A stretch of DNA of 64,000 nucleotides from Entrophospora sp. SA101 (GCA_958430865.1 CAUDNR010000080.1:40229-104228), one strand, 5' to 3'; positions 10,807-21,334 are shown, counted from the first letter of the stretch. The notes: a model not told the origin generated them from the letters alone. A program made the numbers and translations.

Positions 10807-11471
10807 GGGTCTGGGACACTTTACCGACACCCACTTTACCGACAAGACACTTTACTGACAGGACACTTTACCGACAGGACACTTTACCGACAATCAAAGT
10901 AAAGTCAAACTTGACGTAGAAATGGTCTTGCGAGAAACACCACGACCCCCACAGAGACCACAAGATCGTAATCGTGAAATACGGATTCAAACAGTATTAA
11001 ACGACCGTAACATTAGATCAACTATAAAGTTTCTTCGGGGCATTGCCCATAATATTTCATTTTAAATTTTTTTTTTGTTATAATAATTAATGTGTCAAAA
11101 TAAAAGTTTTTTGTAAATGATTGATAAATAAATTTAATAAAAAAATAAATTTTTATCAGTTTCATCAGATAAAAAAAAATATATTACACATGTATCTATA
11201 TTGTATTTTTATGGACTTGCTTTTGATGCAAAGTAAGGATAATAAGTGGTGTTATTAGTTATGACGTACGGCTAAGTTTTTCACTGCACAACAAACCAAA
11301 TTTTTAGCTAGTTATCCAGGTCTTCACACAGTCCTTGGCAAATTGTTAACACAATACTTGTCGGTAAAGTGTCTTGTCGGTAGTGTCCTGTCGGTAAAGT
11401 GTCTTGTCGGTAAAGTGGTGTCGATAAAGTGTCCTGTCGGTAAAGTGGGTGTCGGTAAAGTGTCCGGGTCC
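10807..11471. mobile_element. Foldback-like element with tandem CACTTTACCGACA ends, copy 1
   Basis: The left end is an array of about six units of the type GGACACTTTACCGACA. The right end is the same array in inverse orientation (TGTCGGTAAAGTGTCC). The outermost bases are GGGTCTGGGACAC at the left and the complement of GGACCCGGACAC at the right. Long inverted ends built of short tandem units around a unique middle are the hallmark of foldback elements. The middle (about 10900-11360) carries a 47-codon open frame. No transposase is present, so it would depend on a helper. Copies at 12847-13451 and 51064-51728. Confidence 0.75.
10922..11065 (+). CDS. Small 47-residue open frame inside the foldback element, copy 1
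   Basis: ATG to TAA, 47 residues, beginning MVLRETPRPPQRPQDRN, basic and proline-rich in the first third, then IRSTIKFLRG near the end. It looks more protein-like in composition than the AT-rich surroundings, and the local GC content is clearly higher. It may be a remnant of a transposon gene or a chance frame. I recognise no family. It is unchanged in the other two copies (13193-13336 and 51470-51613, minus). Confidence 0.3.
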   Translation: MVLRETPRPPQRPQDRNREIRIQTVLNDRNIRSTIKFLRGIAHNISF

Positions 11472-11480
11472 GCTAAAACA

Positions 11481-11716
11481 TACAGTTGAACCTCGCTATA
11501 ACTAAGGCTCCGAATCGAATCGAATCGAATCGAATCGAATTTGAGAGTGATTCGGTCGATTCGATTCGATCTGTAGCCAATTCTATTCGATTCGTGACTC
11601 GATTCGAATTGATTCGAACCAAACCGGATTCCTAAAAAATTTTTAACGTCATATTAAATTTATATTTTTAATTTGATAATTTAAATTTATATTACACAGT
11701 GAATCTCAATTAGTGT
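11481..11716 (-). mobile_element. Part of nested ATTCGA-rich element, cut by the gap
   Basis: Starts with TACAGTTGAACCTCGCTATA, followed by GGCTCCGAAT and six perfect CGAAT units, then degenerate ATTCGA words. It is the reverse complement of 50819-51054, the right-hand quarter of the element described at 50134-51054. The N gap removes the rest. Confidence 0.7.
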
Positions 11717-11726
11717 NNNNNNNNNN
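11717..11726. other. Assembly gap (10 N)
   Basis: Ten N bases. It separates the inverted P block from the unique spacer, and it interrupts both the ATTCGA-rich element on the left and a kinase gene on the right. The true distance and adjacency are unknown. Confidence 1.
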
Positions 11727-12448
11727 TGGGAATTTAGTTATACCATAACAAGGAACAATCATTTGTGATTTAATTTTACAATAATTCAATGCCTGGAAAT
11801 AAATATAAAATCAATTAATGTTATATAATATAGTATTTATTTTTTGCTACAAATAAAATAAAATCAATTACCTCATCAAAAAATTCTTTTGTTGGATTAC
11901 TTGAATTATTTAAACTTTTTAATACTACATCTTTCTGTTTTATTTTCATTATAATCAATTATATATCCCCTTGTCCATTCAGCAGTATAAATTGAACTAA
12001 ATCCACCTTCAGTTAATTTTTTTATTCCTTTAAATTGCTCAAAAGGTACCCATTCTAAAATATTAGTTGGCAAAGATGTGAGAATTTGACATTGTTGGAT
12101 AAAATTATCAACCAAGTCATTACCAAATGTCCAAGTGCCAAAAAGACTGTAATTGTAAACTAATACAACCTTCACAGAATCTATCAGAATATTTTATTGA
12201 TTTATACTTGCTACATTCTCTTAGTCTGCCCAATTTATAAATTGCATTATCTAATTCAAAATCATAAATAAAATATTCTTTGCAATATTCTTTTTCACTC
12301 TCAGAAAGCTCCTTGCTTTTTTTGACCAATGAAAAAAAATAATCTTTTTGACTTTATGTGAATTTGCTAAAGCATCATTATACATTCTATCATAAATTTC
12401 ATCTACAAATCCAATTCTTTCTAGTGATAATAATTTATAAATTGACAT
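11727..12448 (-). pseudogene. Protein kinase (TKL-like, AM-fungal type), frameshifted and truncated
   Basis: The translation starts MSIYKLLSLERIGFVDEIYD and continues through EKEYCKEYFIYDFELDNAI, a CxxC-like Cys region (FCEGCISL), FGTWTFGNDLVDNFIQQC and WVPFEQFKGIKKLTEGGFSS, the glycine-rich loop start of a kinase domain. After YIIDYNENK the frame shifts to DVVLKSLNNSSNPTKEFFDE, which contains the VxxK ATP-lysine. A GT..AG intron then leads to MIVPCYGITKFP, cut by the N gap. At least three single-base frame breaks are needed, at or near A- or T-runs around 12340, 12150 and 11935. This N-terminal region plus TKL domain is typical of the large kinase family of Rhizophagus and relatives. It is either a pseudogene or damaged by sequencing errors. 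The C-lobe is missing. Confidence 0.75.
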
Positions 12449-12648
12449 TTTTAACTTAATATCTTTTAAAAGTATTTCCTTCGTACCACAATTGGTTTAA
12501 ATTGCGTCATATTTAAAAATAAATAGTAGATCATTCTGGAAAATATTACATACGCGAGTTTTCTAAAAAAAAGATCAATAAATAAAAAATTAAATTTGAA
12601 CAAAAATTTTTATATAAGTAATTTATAAAACCGTTAATATTTTCAACA

Positions 12649-12912
12649 ATGTCTCCTAGAAAAAACCGTACATGTGAAATCTGTAAATATGAATTTTCAA
12701 CTCCGCAAAAACTTACGCAGCATTATAAAAGTAAGAAAACTCCATGCCATCCACGTACAATTCCAGAACCAATACAAAATAATGTTTTACCAGGAATTTT
12801 TTTAGATTTGGATAAAGAAGTACCCTGGCCAGTTCAATTTCCGATCGGACCAGGACACTTTACCGACACCCAATTTACCGACAAGACACTTTACCGACAA
12901 GTATTGTGTTAA
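12649..12912 (+). CDS. Small C2H2-type zinc-finger protein, 3' end running into a foldback element
   Basis: ATG frame of 87 residues, divergent from the kinase remnant 200 bp away. The N-terminus CEICKYEFSTPQKLTQHY is a C2H2 finger of the type CxxC-x12-H, whose second ligand may be the later His or Cys in KTPCHPR. The last 22 residues (from about GPGHFTDTQFTDKTLY) are a translation of the CACTTTACCGACA array, so the natural C-terminus is lost or replaced. Such short fingers are common in glomeromycotan genomes (family knowledge). The function is unknown; DNA binding is inferred. The element join at about 12847 may be real or a chimeric junction. Confidence 0.5.
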   Translation: MSPRKNRTCEICKYEFSTPQKLTQHYKSKKTPCHPRTIPEPIQNNVLPGIFLDLDKEVPWPVQFPIGPGHFTDTQFTDKTLYRQVLC

Positions 12913-13451
12913 CAATTTGCCAAGGACTGTGTGAAGACCTGGATAACTAGCTAAAAATTTGGTTTGTTGTGCAGTGAAAAACTTAGCCGTACGTCATAAC
13001 TAATAACACCACTTATTATCCTTACTTTGCATCAAAAGCAAGTCCATAAAAATACAATATAGATACATGTGTAATATATTTTTTTTTATCTGATGAAACT
13101 GATAAAAATTTATTTTTTTATTAAATTTATTTATCAATCATTTACAAAAAACTTTTATTTTGACACATTAATTATTATAACAAAAAAAAAATTTAAAATG
13201 AAATATTATGGGCAATGCCCCGAAGAAACTTTATAGTTGATCTAATGTTACGGTCGTTTAATACTGTTTGAATCCGTATTTCACGATTACGATCTTGTGG
13301 TCTCTGTGGGGGTCGTGGTGTTTCTCGCAAGACCATTTCTACGTCAAGTTTGACTTTACTTTGATTGTCGGTAAAGTGTCCTGTCGGTAAGGTGTCCTGT
13401 CAGTAAAGTGTCTTGTCGGTAAAGTGGGTGTCGGTAAAGTGTCCCAGACCC
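12847..13451. mobile_element. Foldback-like element, copy 2 with a shortened left array
   Basis: Same middle and right array as the element at 10807-11471, but the left array has only about three units instead of six or seven. The first units (GACACCCAATTTACCGACA) do not match the other copies, and identity with them starts at 12876. This is therefore where the unique spacer joins block P. Contains G at 13391, where copy 1 has the complementary T (10867). Confidence 0.75.
13193..13336 (-). CDS. Small 47-residue open frame, copy 2
   Basis: Same frame and sequence as 10922-11065, inside foldback copy 2. See that entry. No function can be assigned. Confidence 0.3.
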   Translation of the reverse strand: MVLRETPRPPQRPQDRNREIRIQTVLNDRNIRSTIKFLRGIAHNISF

Positions 13452-13610
13452 GTATTTAGAAATAGGATCCTTCCAACATTTATACTTCGTGCCAAAACTA
13501 AGCTACAAGTTATTGTAAAGTTATTATATATATATTTCTGCACAGTTGACAAATTTAGGATGCCTGGATTTGGTATCGAACCGTTCGGAACTTTATACTT
13601 ACCCATTATA

Positions 13611-14167
13611 GGGCTTCTATTAACAATCCAAAATTCTTTTTCGAATTATTCGTAATACAGTTGATCTTTAATTAATTAAAAAATTTAATTCGTTTTATTT
13701 GAATTAAAAATTTAATTCGCTTTATTCGAATTATTTGTTTTATTTGGATTATTTGTTTTTTTTATTTGAATTATTCGTTTTTATTCATGTTATTTGTTTT
13801 ATTTGTTCATTCATTATTGGAATCTTGGGTTTGTTCATTCATTTTATTAGATTATTTGGAATCATGGGTTGTTCATTACTTAAATATTCAAACTATATAT
13901 ACAACAAGGTTTAATATTGATTTTATTATTATAAGAATTGAAATTAAAAATGAAAATAATAAGGAAAGAATGAATCAAGATTCATGTTTCTTTTAATAAA
14001 TAGCAATCTTTTCGGTGGGCTTGGATTTAAACTGGACCTTAATTATTTGTTTATCCGAATTAATTTGTTCGCCTTATTCGAATAAACTTTCAATGTAATT
14101 CGAATACTCAAATTTATAACGAATAAAGTGAATAATTCAAATAAACCTTATTTGAATAGAAGCCCAA
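13611..14167. mobile_element. Non-autonomous element with 9-bp target duplication, copy 2
   Basis: Reverse complement of 10091-10647. Flanked by CCCATTATA at 13602-13610 and 14168-14176, the complement of TATAATGGG. Confidence 0.7.
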
Positions 14168-15164
14168 CCCATTATAAACCATTGTAAAATTCAAATTGAA
14201 TATTCAATCTAAGAAGTAAATATTGGATTTAAATTTAAATTCATCAATTAATTCATCATTCTTTGCCCATGATATTGATTATGAGTTGCATTTTATGACT
14301 AGTTGGTTGCTCGATAGAAATTTAATTCTTTTCCGATTGTTATAAAATTTTGTTATACAAAAACAATTACAAAGATAATCTTTAGTTATTTCATATTTTG
14401 GATATCTTCATTTAAAAAGATATTTAGTTGTGATTTTCGATTATTATTTGAAAGTGGGAATTTCTTCAATCCTATATAAAAGTTCGTCATTTTCAGAACT
14501 AATCGTGATCTTGTATTTCACCATGTTACCAAATTAAATAAAATAGGACGAGCACTACTATGCTTGTCATTACTTTTATTTTTATCTGATCACGTAACAG
14601 TATTGATTGAGCAACTAAAATATTTAAATGGGTAACTTCAAAAGTGAAAATATTATTCAGTAACTTCAGATTAAAGTTAAAGAATTGAAATGTTTTAAAA
14701 AAAGAAAAGGCACAAATGCTGACCAGCCGGAGAAGCAAAGTAAATCGGATCAAGCCGGATAAGAATAAGCTTGGCATGAATACTTGCTTTGGAATTAATT
14801 ATTCCGATTATCTTATATGGATGTATTGAGCGAGTATTTAAATGAGTTTGGAACGAGAAAAAACATTATAATGCTATTATTAAAATAATAATAATAACAG
14901 TCGTTCCATCATTTTGAACCCCAATATTCTCTCCTACATTAAATAATAAGGCGAGAAAAAAAAATCGACAACGACAAAAATCCATTATAAATTATTAAGA
15001 AGAATTCCGGATAAAAATATCATTGTTTTTTTTTTCTCGAAAAAAAAAAGGTCAGACAAAAAAAAAATTTAAATTTATACAAAAAATAAAAATACATAAA
15101 TAAATAAATAAATAAATAAATGATATTATACATAAATAAAAAAAAATTATGAATAAATTTGGTA
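14168..15164. other. Intergenic region, copy 2
   Basis: Reverse complement of 9094-10090. No gene seen. Confidence 0.4.
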
Positions 15165-16051
15165 TTAAAAATAATAAATTAACAATAAACTAGCGGCAAT
15201 TATAATATTTAAAATATTAAAAAATTTGGTATCACTATTAATACTGAATGCAGAACTCGACGAAGAAGAATAATTGGGATCAGATACGGTAGTTGGTGAA
15301 GAACTAGATGTCGCAGAAGAAACATCTGTGGTGGTTGTGATTGAATCAAGTCCACCGGGTACATTAGGACTTTGAACATCGGAATTAAAAATTGATTTTG
15401 TCCATGATAATGAAACATTAAAAACAATATCGAGACCAGTTGGATTTTCCATTAACAAGCATTGTTTAGTACTGAATTGTAATGGGATTTTACCAGCGTC
15501 TTGTTTACAAGTTGCTTTCGGTTCATCATAACAAGACAATGATGGTACGTATTCGAAATCGGATGTTGGATCCAAGTATTTTTGCATTTCGGAATTAGCT
15601 AATTGATAAACTATTAATCCTGGTCGATATTTTGGAATTGGTTTTTCTGGCGGTACACCTGGTATAATTGTCCCGATAAATCCCGGAGTCATCGGTGTGC
15701 TCGAATCAACGATATTCATTGCAAAACCTGAAAGTAATGATGGTTATGATGGTGATGTGGTAATAATGAATGATTATTATTGATGGAATTATTGGAATAA
15801 TATAACTTACTGACGTAACGTGTGTCTATATCACTACACGTGTACCAAGCACCCCGATTTCCAGGAGCCTTGGATATGCCTGTAAAAATATCGTCTCCAT
15901 TGATGCCGGTGGACCCCTATACATAAAAATCATATTACTATATTAATATATTATATTCTTTTAAATTATCTTTTTTGAAAACTTTGAAAATTAAAAAAAA
16001 ATTTACCAAAATTGACAAAATAACGAAAAAAAGTATTTTAACAAAAACCAT
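15165..16051 (-). CDS. Secreted GPI-anchored-type surface protein, copy 2
   Basis: Exons 16051-16007, 15916-15811 and 15727-15165. It encodes the same 237 residues as the copy at 8207-9093 (signal peptide, four cysteines, Ser/Thr-rich stalk, hydrophobic tail). This copy sits in the continuous P-Q-ATPase arrangement and is a good candidate for the original locus. Confidence 0.75.
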
Positions 16052-17881
16052 TTTTCGATAATTAATGATTAATGGATTGAAGGAGAGAGGATTTAAAAGA
16101 ATGTAAAAACTATTCCACTAATAAGCAAAGTGAATTAGTTAATCAATCGTTCTTTAAAAAAAAAATTTTTTGTTAAATTCAACAAATTATTTCTTAAGAG
16201 TAAATCGTAAAATATTTGGGATGTTGGTTGGTGATGGAAATGTTGAAAAATAAAATTGTCAAATTTTATTTTATTTTAAAGAACGATTTATTTTTTTAAA
16301 AAAAATTATACAAAGAATTTACATGTGTATCTTTATATGATTATGAATATTTCAATTGTATTTATATACAATATACGTTACATACATACATCCAATACAG
16401 TATAAAGAGATCGAACAGAACAAATTGTTTTGATTTTATTAATTAATTACATTATTTATAATTTCACTAATTTCATCATATTATTATATTTGATACTTTC
16501 AAATCCATATAAAGATGTCACATTTTTTAATATAATAATCAACGATTAAGTTTTAAAGAAAAAAGATTTTTGTCTATTGTACCAATAATGTTGTTTTCTA
16601 CTTCTTTGTAAATTACTATAATATTTTGTGATCTAAATCTGGAGAATGCGTGTTTATTTCTTTTTTGTATCTATTGATATAAATTTGGTAAAACATTTTT
16701 TTTAAAAAAAAACAGTAAATTACGAAATTAGGAATTGCAAGTAAATCATTTACAAAATTGGCTTACAAACAATGTATTTGTGCACTTATTAATTATTTGT
16801 GCTTTAGATAGGTGATAAGCACGTGAACAAAATTATTAATAATAAAATTTTGTTAGGCTTTTTATTTGTTGATATTTTAAACTAATATGGAAAACACGAA
16901 ATCATAAAAAACTGTAGTAAAGTAAAAATAATTAGATCAAAATTAAATTAATACATACGACCAAAATAATTTAATATTAAAAAAATATGATAAGCATTGA
17001 CGGCATCTCCCCCGCAGAACTGTTAAAAAATTTGCAGTAAAATCTTTCGATTTTGTCCAACAGATTGATTTGCTAATCGGTCCAATCGATCCAACCAATC
17101 AATTAATTGAAAAAGTTGTTATCGTTTATTAATATTTACTGCGATAAATAATCATGAGAATGAAAAATCCCGATTATTCCCAATTTTAATTTTTTGATAG
17201 GCATGAATTTACTAGAATGGAAAACAAAGTAAATATAATCATAGAAAATAATTGGACGAATTATGCATAACGCCGATGAATTAATTAGATCATGTTTAAT
17301 TTTTTAATATTAACAGAATTAAATGAACGGACGGACAAACTCTACTAAAAATAATAATAATAATAATAATCATTCAATGTCTAATTAAAATATGTGATAA
17401 GCAAAAGTGTGAAATTTTATTATTAGCAATACTAATTAATAGATCATAAATACATTTTTTACAATTGTATGATAAATTGATAAATTGATAAACTTTAAAT
17501 ATCAAAAACATTAAAAATAATATCTTAAAATATTTTTAATTACAAATTATAAGACTTACAAGTTTTTTTAGTTTTTTGTAGTGCAAAAAATACACAAACT
17601 TTTAAGGTTACATTTTTTGATATAGATAATAATGATGGGTTCTCTATTGTTATCCTAATATTGACATTGTTTTTAAAAATAAAATAAATAAACAATAAAT
17701 TAAAATTGTTTTTTAGTGGTTAAAAATATCCTGCATATTTAATTCTACTATAAAAGTTATTGGATAAATAATCAATAGATAAATGAATAGATAAATGAAT
17801 AGATAAATGAATAGATAAATGTGGAATGAGAATGAGGATGAAGATTGAGCAAAAAATGATAAGATTACGTGTCAAAATAAA
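16052..17881. other. Non-coding AT-rich region, copy 2
   Basis: Reverse complement of 6377-8206. No gene seen. It lies between two divergent transcription units and should include the surface-protein promoter. Confidence 0.4.
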
Positions 17882-18612
17882 ATGAACAAATTTAGTTTCT
17901 GTCCTAGCTATTATGGGTTTCTTGGCTTCGAAACCAATAATAATTGCCCATATACTTTTATTGCCTTGCATCGGTCAAACAGTCAATGGCGTTTTGGAAG
18001 AAAAGAACAGGCTTTTCCCATTATGGCAAATGAAAAATTACAGATTCATCCTCACATTGTAAAAAGAAGTTTTGCTCCTTGGAGAAAGATGTGTATTTTT
18101 TATCTTCAACGAACTTGAATTCGAGTATGTTTTAGACTTGTGGAAAAAGTGTTATTCTTTTTAAAGATTTTCGAAACCTGATTTTTCAGTTTACGCCCCG
18201 AATCAAAAAAGGGAGGATTTGCTTTCAAATTTGTAAAGCATTCATCAATGGGTTGAGTGACCTTGTGAAGCTTAACAATGGCTTAAAGGGCTGTTGGAGT
18301 ATGTGATGCTATTGTTTGAAATCGTCTTTCTACAATAATTATTGTTACATACATCCAGTTTGACGTTAAATGCAAGTAATTTGTCATTACGTATTTTAAC
18401 TTGGTGTATTCTAATTGTCTAGAGATAGACACGAACTTCATAATCTTTATGATCGATCTCAACATTTCAAAGAAATATGGAATTCAAGAACCATTGATAC
18501 ACAGATAAGTGCTCAATATTCTATTATGTGTGGACTTTATAGCCATAGCCGAAATATTTTCAATCGACCAATTACCTGTTGTCTTTTTATCACTTCAAAT
18601 TTGAAATTTTAA
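17882..18612 (+). pseudogene. Two unrecognised coding-like fragments, copy 2
   Basis: Fragment 1 (17882-18118) starts at an ATG and reads MNKFSFCPSYYGFLGFETNN, then FGRKEQAFPIMANEK and VKRSFAPWRKMC. It has normal amino-acid balance and is richer in Trp, Cys and Arg than random AT-rich sequence. The frame is open upstream of the ATG for a further eight codons (DKITCQNK). Fragment 2 (about 18415-18612) follows a TCTAG acceptor-like site and reads RDRHELHNLYDRSQHFKEIW. The 300 bp between contain stops in all frames I checked. They may be exons of one gene with unseen borders or remains of a dead gene. I do not recognise the family. Confidence 0.35.
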
Positions 18613-18732
18613 TTTTTTTGTTGGCCAATAAAAAAATCGTTGTGACGGTTAATAACCAATTCTACTAAATTTGAACCCCTGCAATTCTTTCGTGCCACAT
18701 GTTTAATTTGTCCAGCATGCCCCATGATTTAT

Positions 18733-18763
<31 letters not shown>

Positions 18764-19596
18764 ATTATTTTATAATAAATATAAATAGTAAATCGAAAAT
18801 TGTTTTTTTTATTTAGGAGAATTTATTAAAATAAATAAAATTAAAAATAAAACACGTTAAATAATTATGTGGCAGATCTTTTTTAAAAAAGATTTACCTA
18901 AATTTAAAGTTTTAAAGTTGATTTCGTCATCTATAGCTTAAACTCATTTTTAATCTATGTTTAGATTATTTTTATTATTATTATTATATTATTATTAATA
19001 CTTATTTATTTCCAGATTGTCAGAATTATTATTATTATCATTAATTTTTATTATTTGAAAAAATTAGCATAATGTCTCCGTTAAACCCTATTGTTCAATT
19101 GTTATCCGTTGATGGGTGGCGTTTTTTTTTCACAAAGGAATTTTTTTCTCCTATATTATAAATATAATTAAATAATATTCATTAATTAGTTGTAAAATAT
19201 TATAAATTAGAATTTAAACAATAAAAAACTAAATCTATTATTTATTTTAATGGTAGATTTACTACTACGTTGCTGTTATTGTTATTATTATTATTATTAT
19301 TACTATTAGTAAATTATTAGTTACTATTAACCACCAACTACTTTACCCATATTTGACGCCTACCTTACTTTATCTTCTTCACTTTGTTTACGAAACTTTT
19401 TTATTAATTAATTATTTTACATGTTATTAATAATATTTTAATATTTACATATTTATATACATACATACACATATATATATATTAATAATAAATTATATAT
19501 ATATATATATATATAAAATATTTATAATTTAGACTTTATAAAAAAATTTTTCCAATAAAATAAACAAAAGTTTTTTAATTACAACAAATAGAAAAA
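18613..19596. other. AT-rich 5' flank of the unrecognised gene, copy 2
   Basis: Reverse complement of 4662-5645. No gene seen. The region before the ATG at 19597 should contain the promoter. TA and ATT microsatellites only. Confidence 0.4.
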
Positions 19597-20308
19597 ATGC
19601 CTGCAACTCGTAAACATCTTCATATTTCGAAGCCACGTCGTCGTCAAAGGTCTGTCAGTTTAAACACTCGTGCTTCACGTTGTGGTGTAAAAAATTTTTT
19701 AAATGTTCTTAAAAGTCTTCATCCTACCGTTGATTCTTTTTTCCCGGTAACAAAACAATACCTACAAGAATATATCGATGCAAAAAAGAAACAAGGTACC
19801 ATCAAAGCAAATTCTTTGGACCAATACTTTCAACATATTGAAAGTTATAATATGGCTCTTAATTATGGTTGGGAATCACAAGAATTTGAACCAATGATGA
19901 GAGAGGTTTTAGAAGAATTAATTGAACATGAAGAAAAATCAGGCGCTGCTGTTGCTGCTGCTGCCGCTGCTAGTAGCAATGGTAGCATTGGTGGTAGTAA
20001 TAATAGTAGTAACAATAATATTATTAGTAATAATAACATTAATCATCATCATCATCATCATCATAAAAAAACAACATCAACATCATCTGCTACATCAGGA
20101 GAAATCGATGATTTAAATCATCATAATCCAATTTCAAATGGTATCGAATCATATTTTTATATTTTATATTTTATATTTTATACTTTTATTCTTAAAAAAA
20201 AAAAAAAGGAATGATTTTAAAAAAAGTTATATATATAATTTTTAGATGTGTAACAATTCTTTTTCTTTTTTCTTTTCTATATACACATACACACATATTA
20301 AATACATA

Positions 20309-20352
<44 letters not shown>

Positions 20353-21334
20353 CATACATACATACATATATGTTTATGATTTTCTTTCTTTTGAAAATCA
20401 TAATCGATCAATCTTCTTATCTTTCCCAATTCTTTTTTTCCTTCCTCTTTCCACATAAAAGATTTACCAACAATTCCATTAGTGTGTTTCGATGTGACTC
20501 ATGATCCAATCGCTAAAATTGAACGTAGTCTACGTGTATCTATTGCAAATATTGATCAAAACGATGATCCAAATCTTGTCATTCAACAATTAACCAACAA
20601 CATTTCTAATCTAAAACTGCCAAAGAAATGGGGAACAATAGACACTACTACTCTGTATTATCGTATAGGTACTTGGAAAGATTCTCTACATCATGATTTA
20701 AAAAATGAAATATCTTATAAATCGTTTTGGGATGAATTTTCAAAGAGAAAATCGGAAGTCCAATTAATTGTATACACTAGACAACCTGCTATAAATAGTA
20801 ATCTATCTATCCATTTATCTGTCTATCTGTATATAATATATGATAAAGTAATAATATTTCAAAATTTTAATTATTTAGCACCACTTACTCCAAGAAAAAG
20901 CCCGCCAAGATTACAACAAATTCCAGGTCTTGATTATAATTCAGGTTGAAAAATTTTTTTTAACAATGATATTAATAAATGTTAATAAATCCATTAATCA
21001 ACTAATCCATTAATCAAACAATCAACCAATGTTATTAGATAGCTCAACGCACTCGCCAACGTTAATACAATTGAAATCAGTAACTATTAGATCACCAAAT
21101 AGAACATACAAACAGAACATAGCAATCACTGATAAAACAACTTTTTCTTCACTTTTAGCCTTTGCAATTAAGAAACCACCTCCACCAGGTAAACAATTTG
21201 TTCTACAAAGTGCTGACGGAGAATTAGAATATATGCCCGAGGATCCGGTTAGGAAAGTAATCCATGGTACACTTCATGCTGATGTTGTGGTAAAAATGGA
21301 AGATATTAACGAAGTAGATTTTACTAAATTTTAA
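19597..21334 (+). CDS. Unrecognised four-exon protein (413 residues), complete
   Basis: Exons 19597-20140, 20462-20797, 20879-20944 and 21039-21334. All introns are GT..AG and all phases agree, giving 413 residues. Residues 1-30 are strongly basic (KPRRRQRS), possibly a nuclear signal. Residues 45-108 are helical and loosely resemble the SAM-like core-binding domain of tyrosine recombinases (VTKQYLQEYIDAKKKQGTIK), but no catalytic domain follows. Residues 116-160 are Ala, Asn and His homopolymers of the fast-evolving kind. Residues 182-290 (DLPTIPLVCFDVTHDPIAKI...) look globular and conserved. The C-terminal 98 residues form a compact, strand-rich segment ending EDINEVDFTKF. I do not recognise the family. 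Other copies: 3314-4661 (no exon 4), 38054-38926 (no exon 1), 57874-59611 (complete). Confidence 0.75.
20311..20373. repeat. TA/CATA microsatellite in intron 1
   Basis: Alternating TA run followed by CATA units. The extra copy at 37920 begins within this microsatellite, so it marks a rearrangement or misassembly point. Also at about 3885-3947 and 58588-58650. Confidence 0.85.

Larger units (their letters stand above)
3241..11716 (-). repeat. Block P, copy 1 (inverted)
   Basis: Reverse complement of 50819-59294 throughout (coordinates sum to 62535). From 3241 to 11382 it is also the reverse complement of 12876-21017 (sum 24258). The outer end is a 3-base microhomology with block Q. The inner end is the N gap. 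All P genes lie on the strand opposite to the middle copy. One base difference was found by eye: T at 10867 where the other copies have the complement of G (13391, 51668). Confidence 0.95.
12876..21017 (+). repeat. Block P, copy 2 (right arm of the palindrome)
   Basis: Forms the palindrome with 3241-11382 and repeats directly as 51153-59294 (offset 38277). Unlike copy 1 it continues without interruption into block Q and the complete ATPase gene, so 12876-25723 as a whole equals 51153-64000. This continuity makes it the best candidate for the native arrangement. Confidence 0.95.

Noticed and set aside
10807..10910. CRISPR-like array of short repeats
   Set aside because: Units are directly adjacent without unique spacers, and occur as inverted terminal arrays of a transposon in a eukaryote.
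19731..19920. Tyrosine recombinase gene
   Set aside because: Only a weak resemblance to the core-binding region; the Arg-His-Arg-Tyr catalytic domain is not present downstream.
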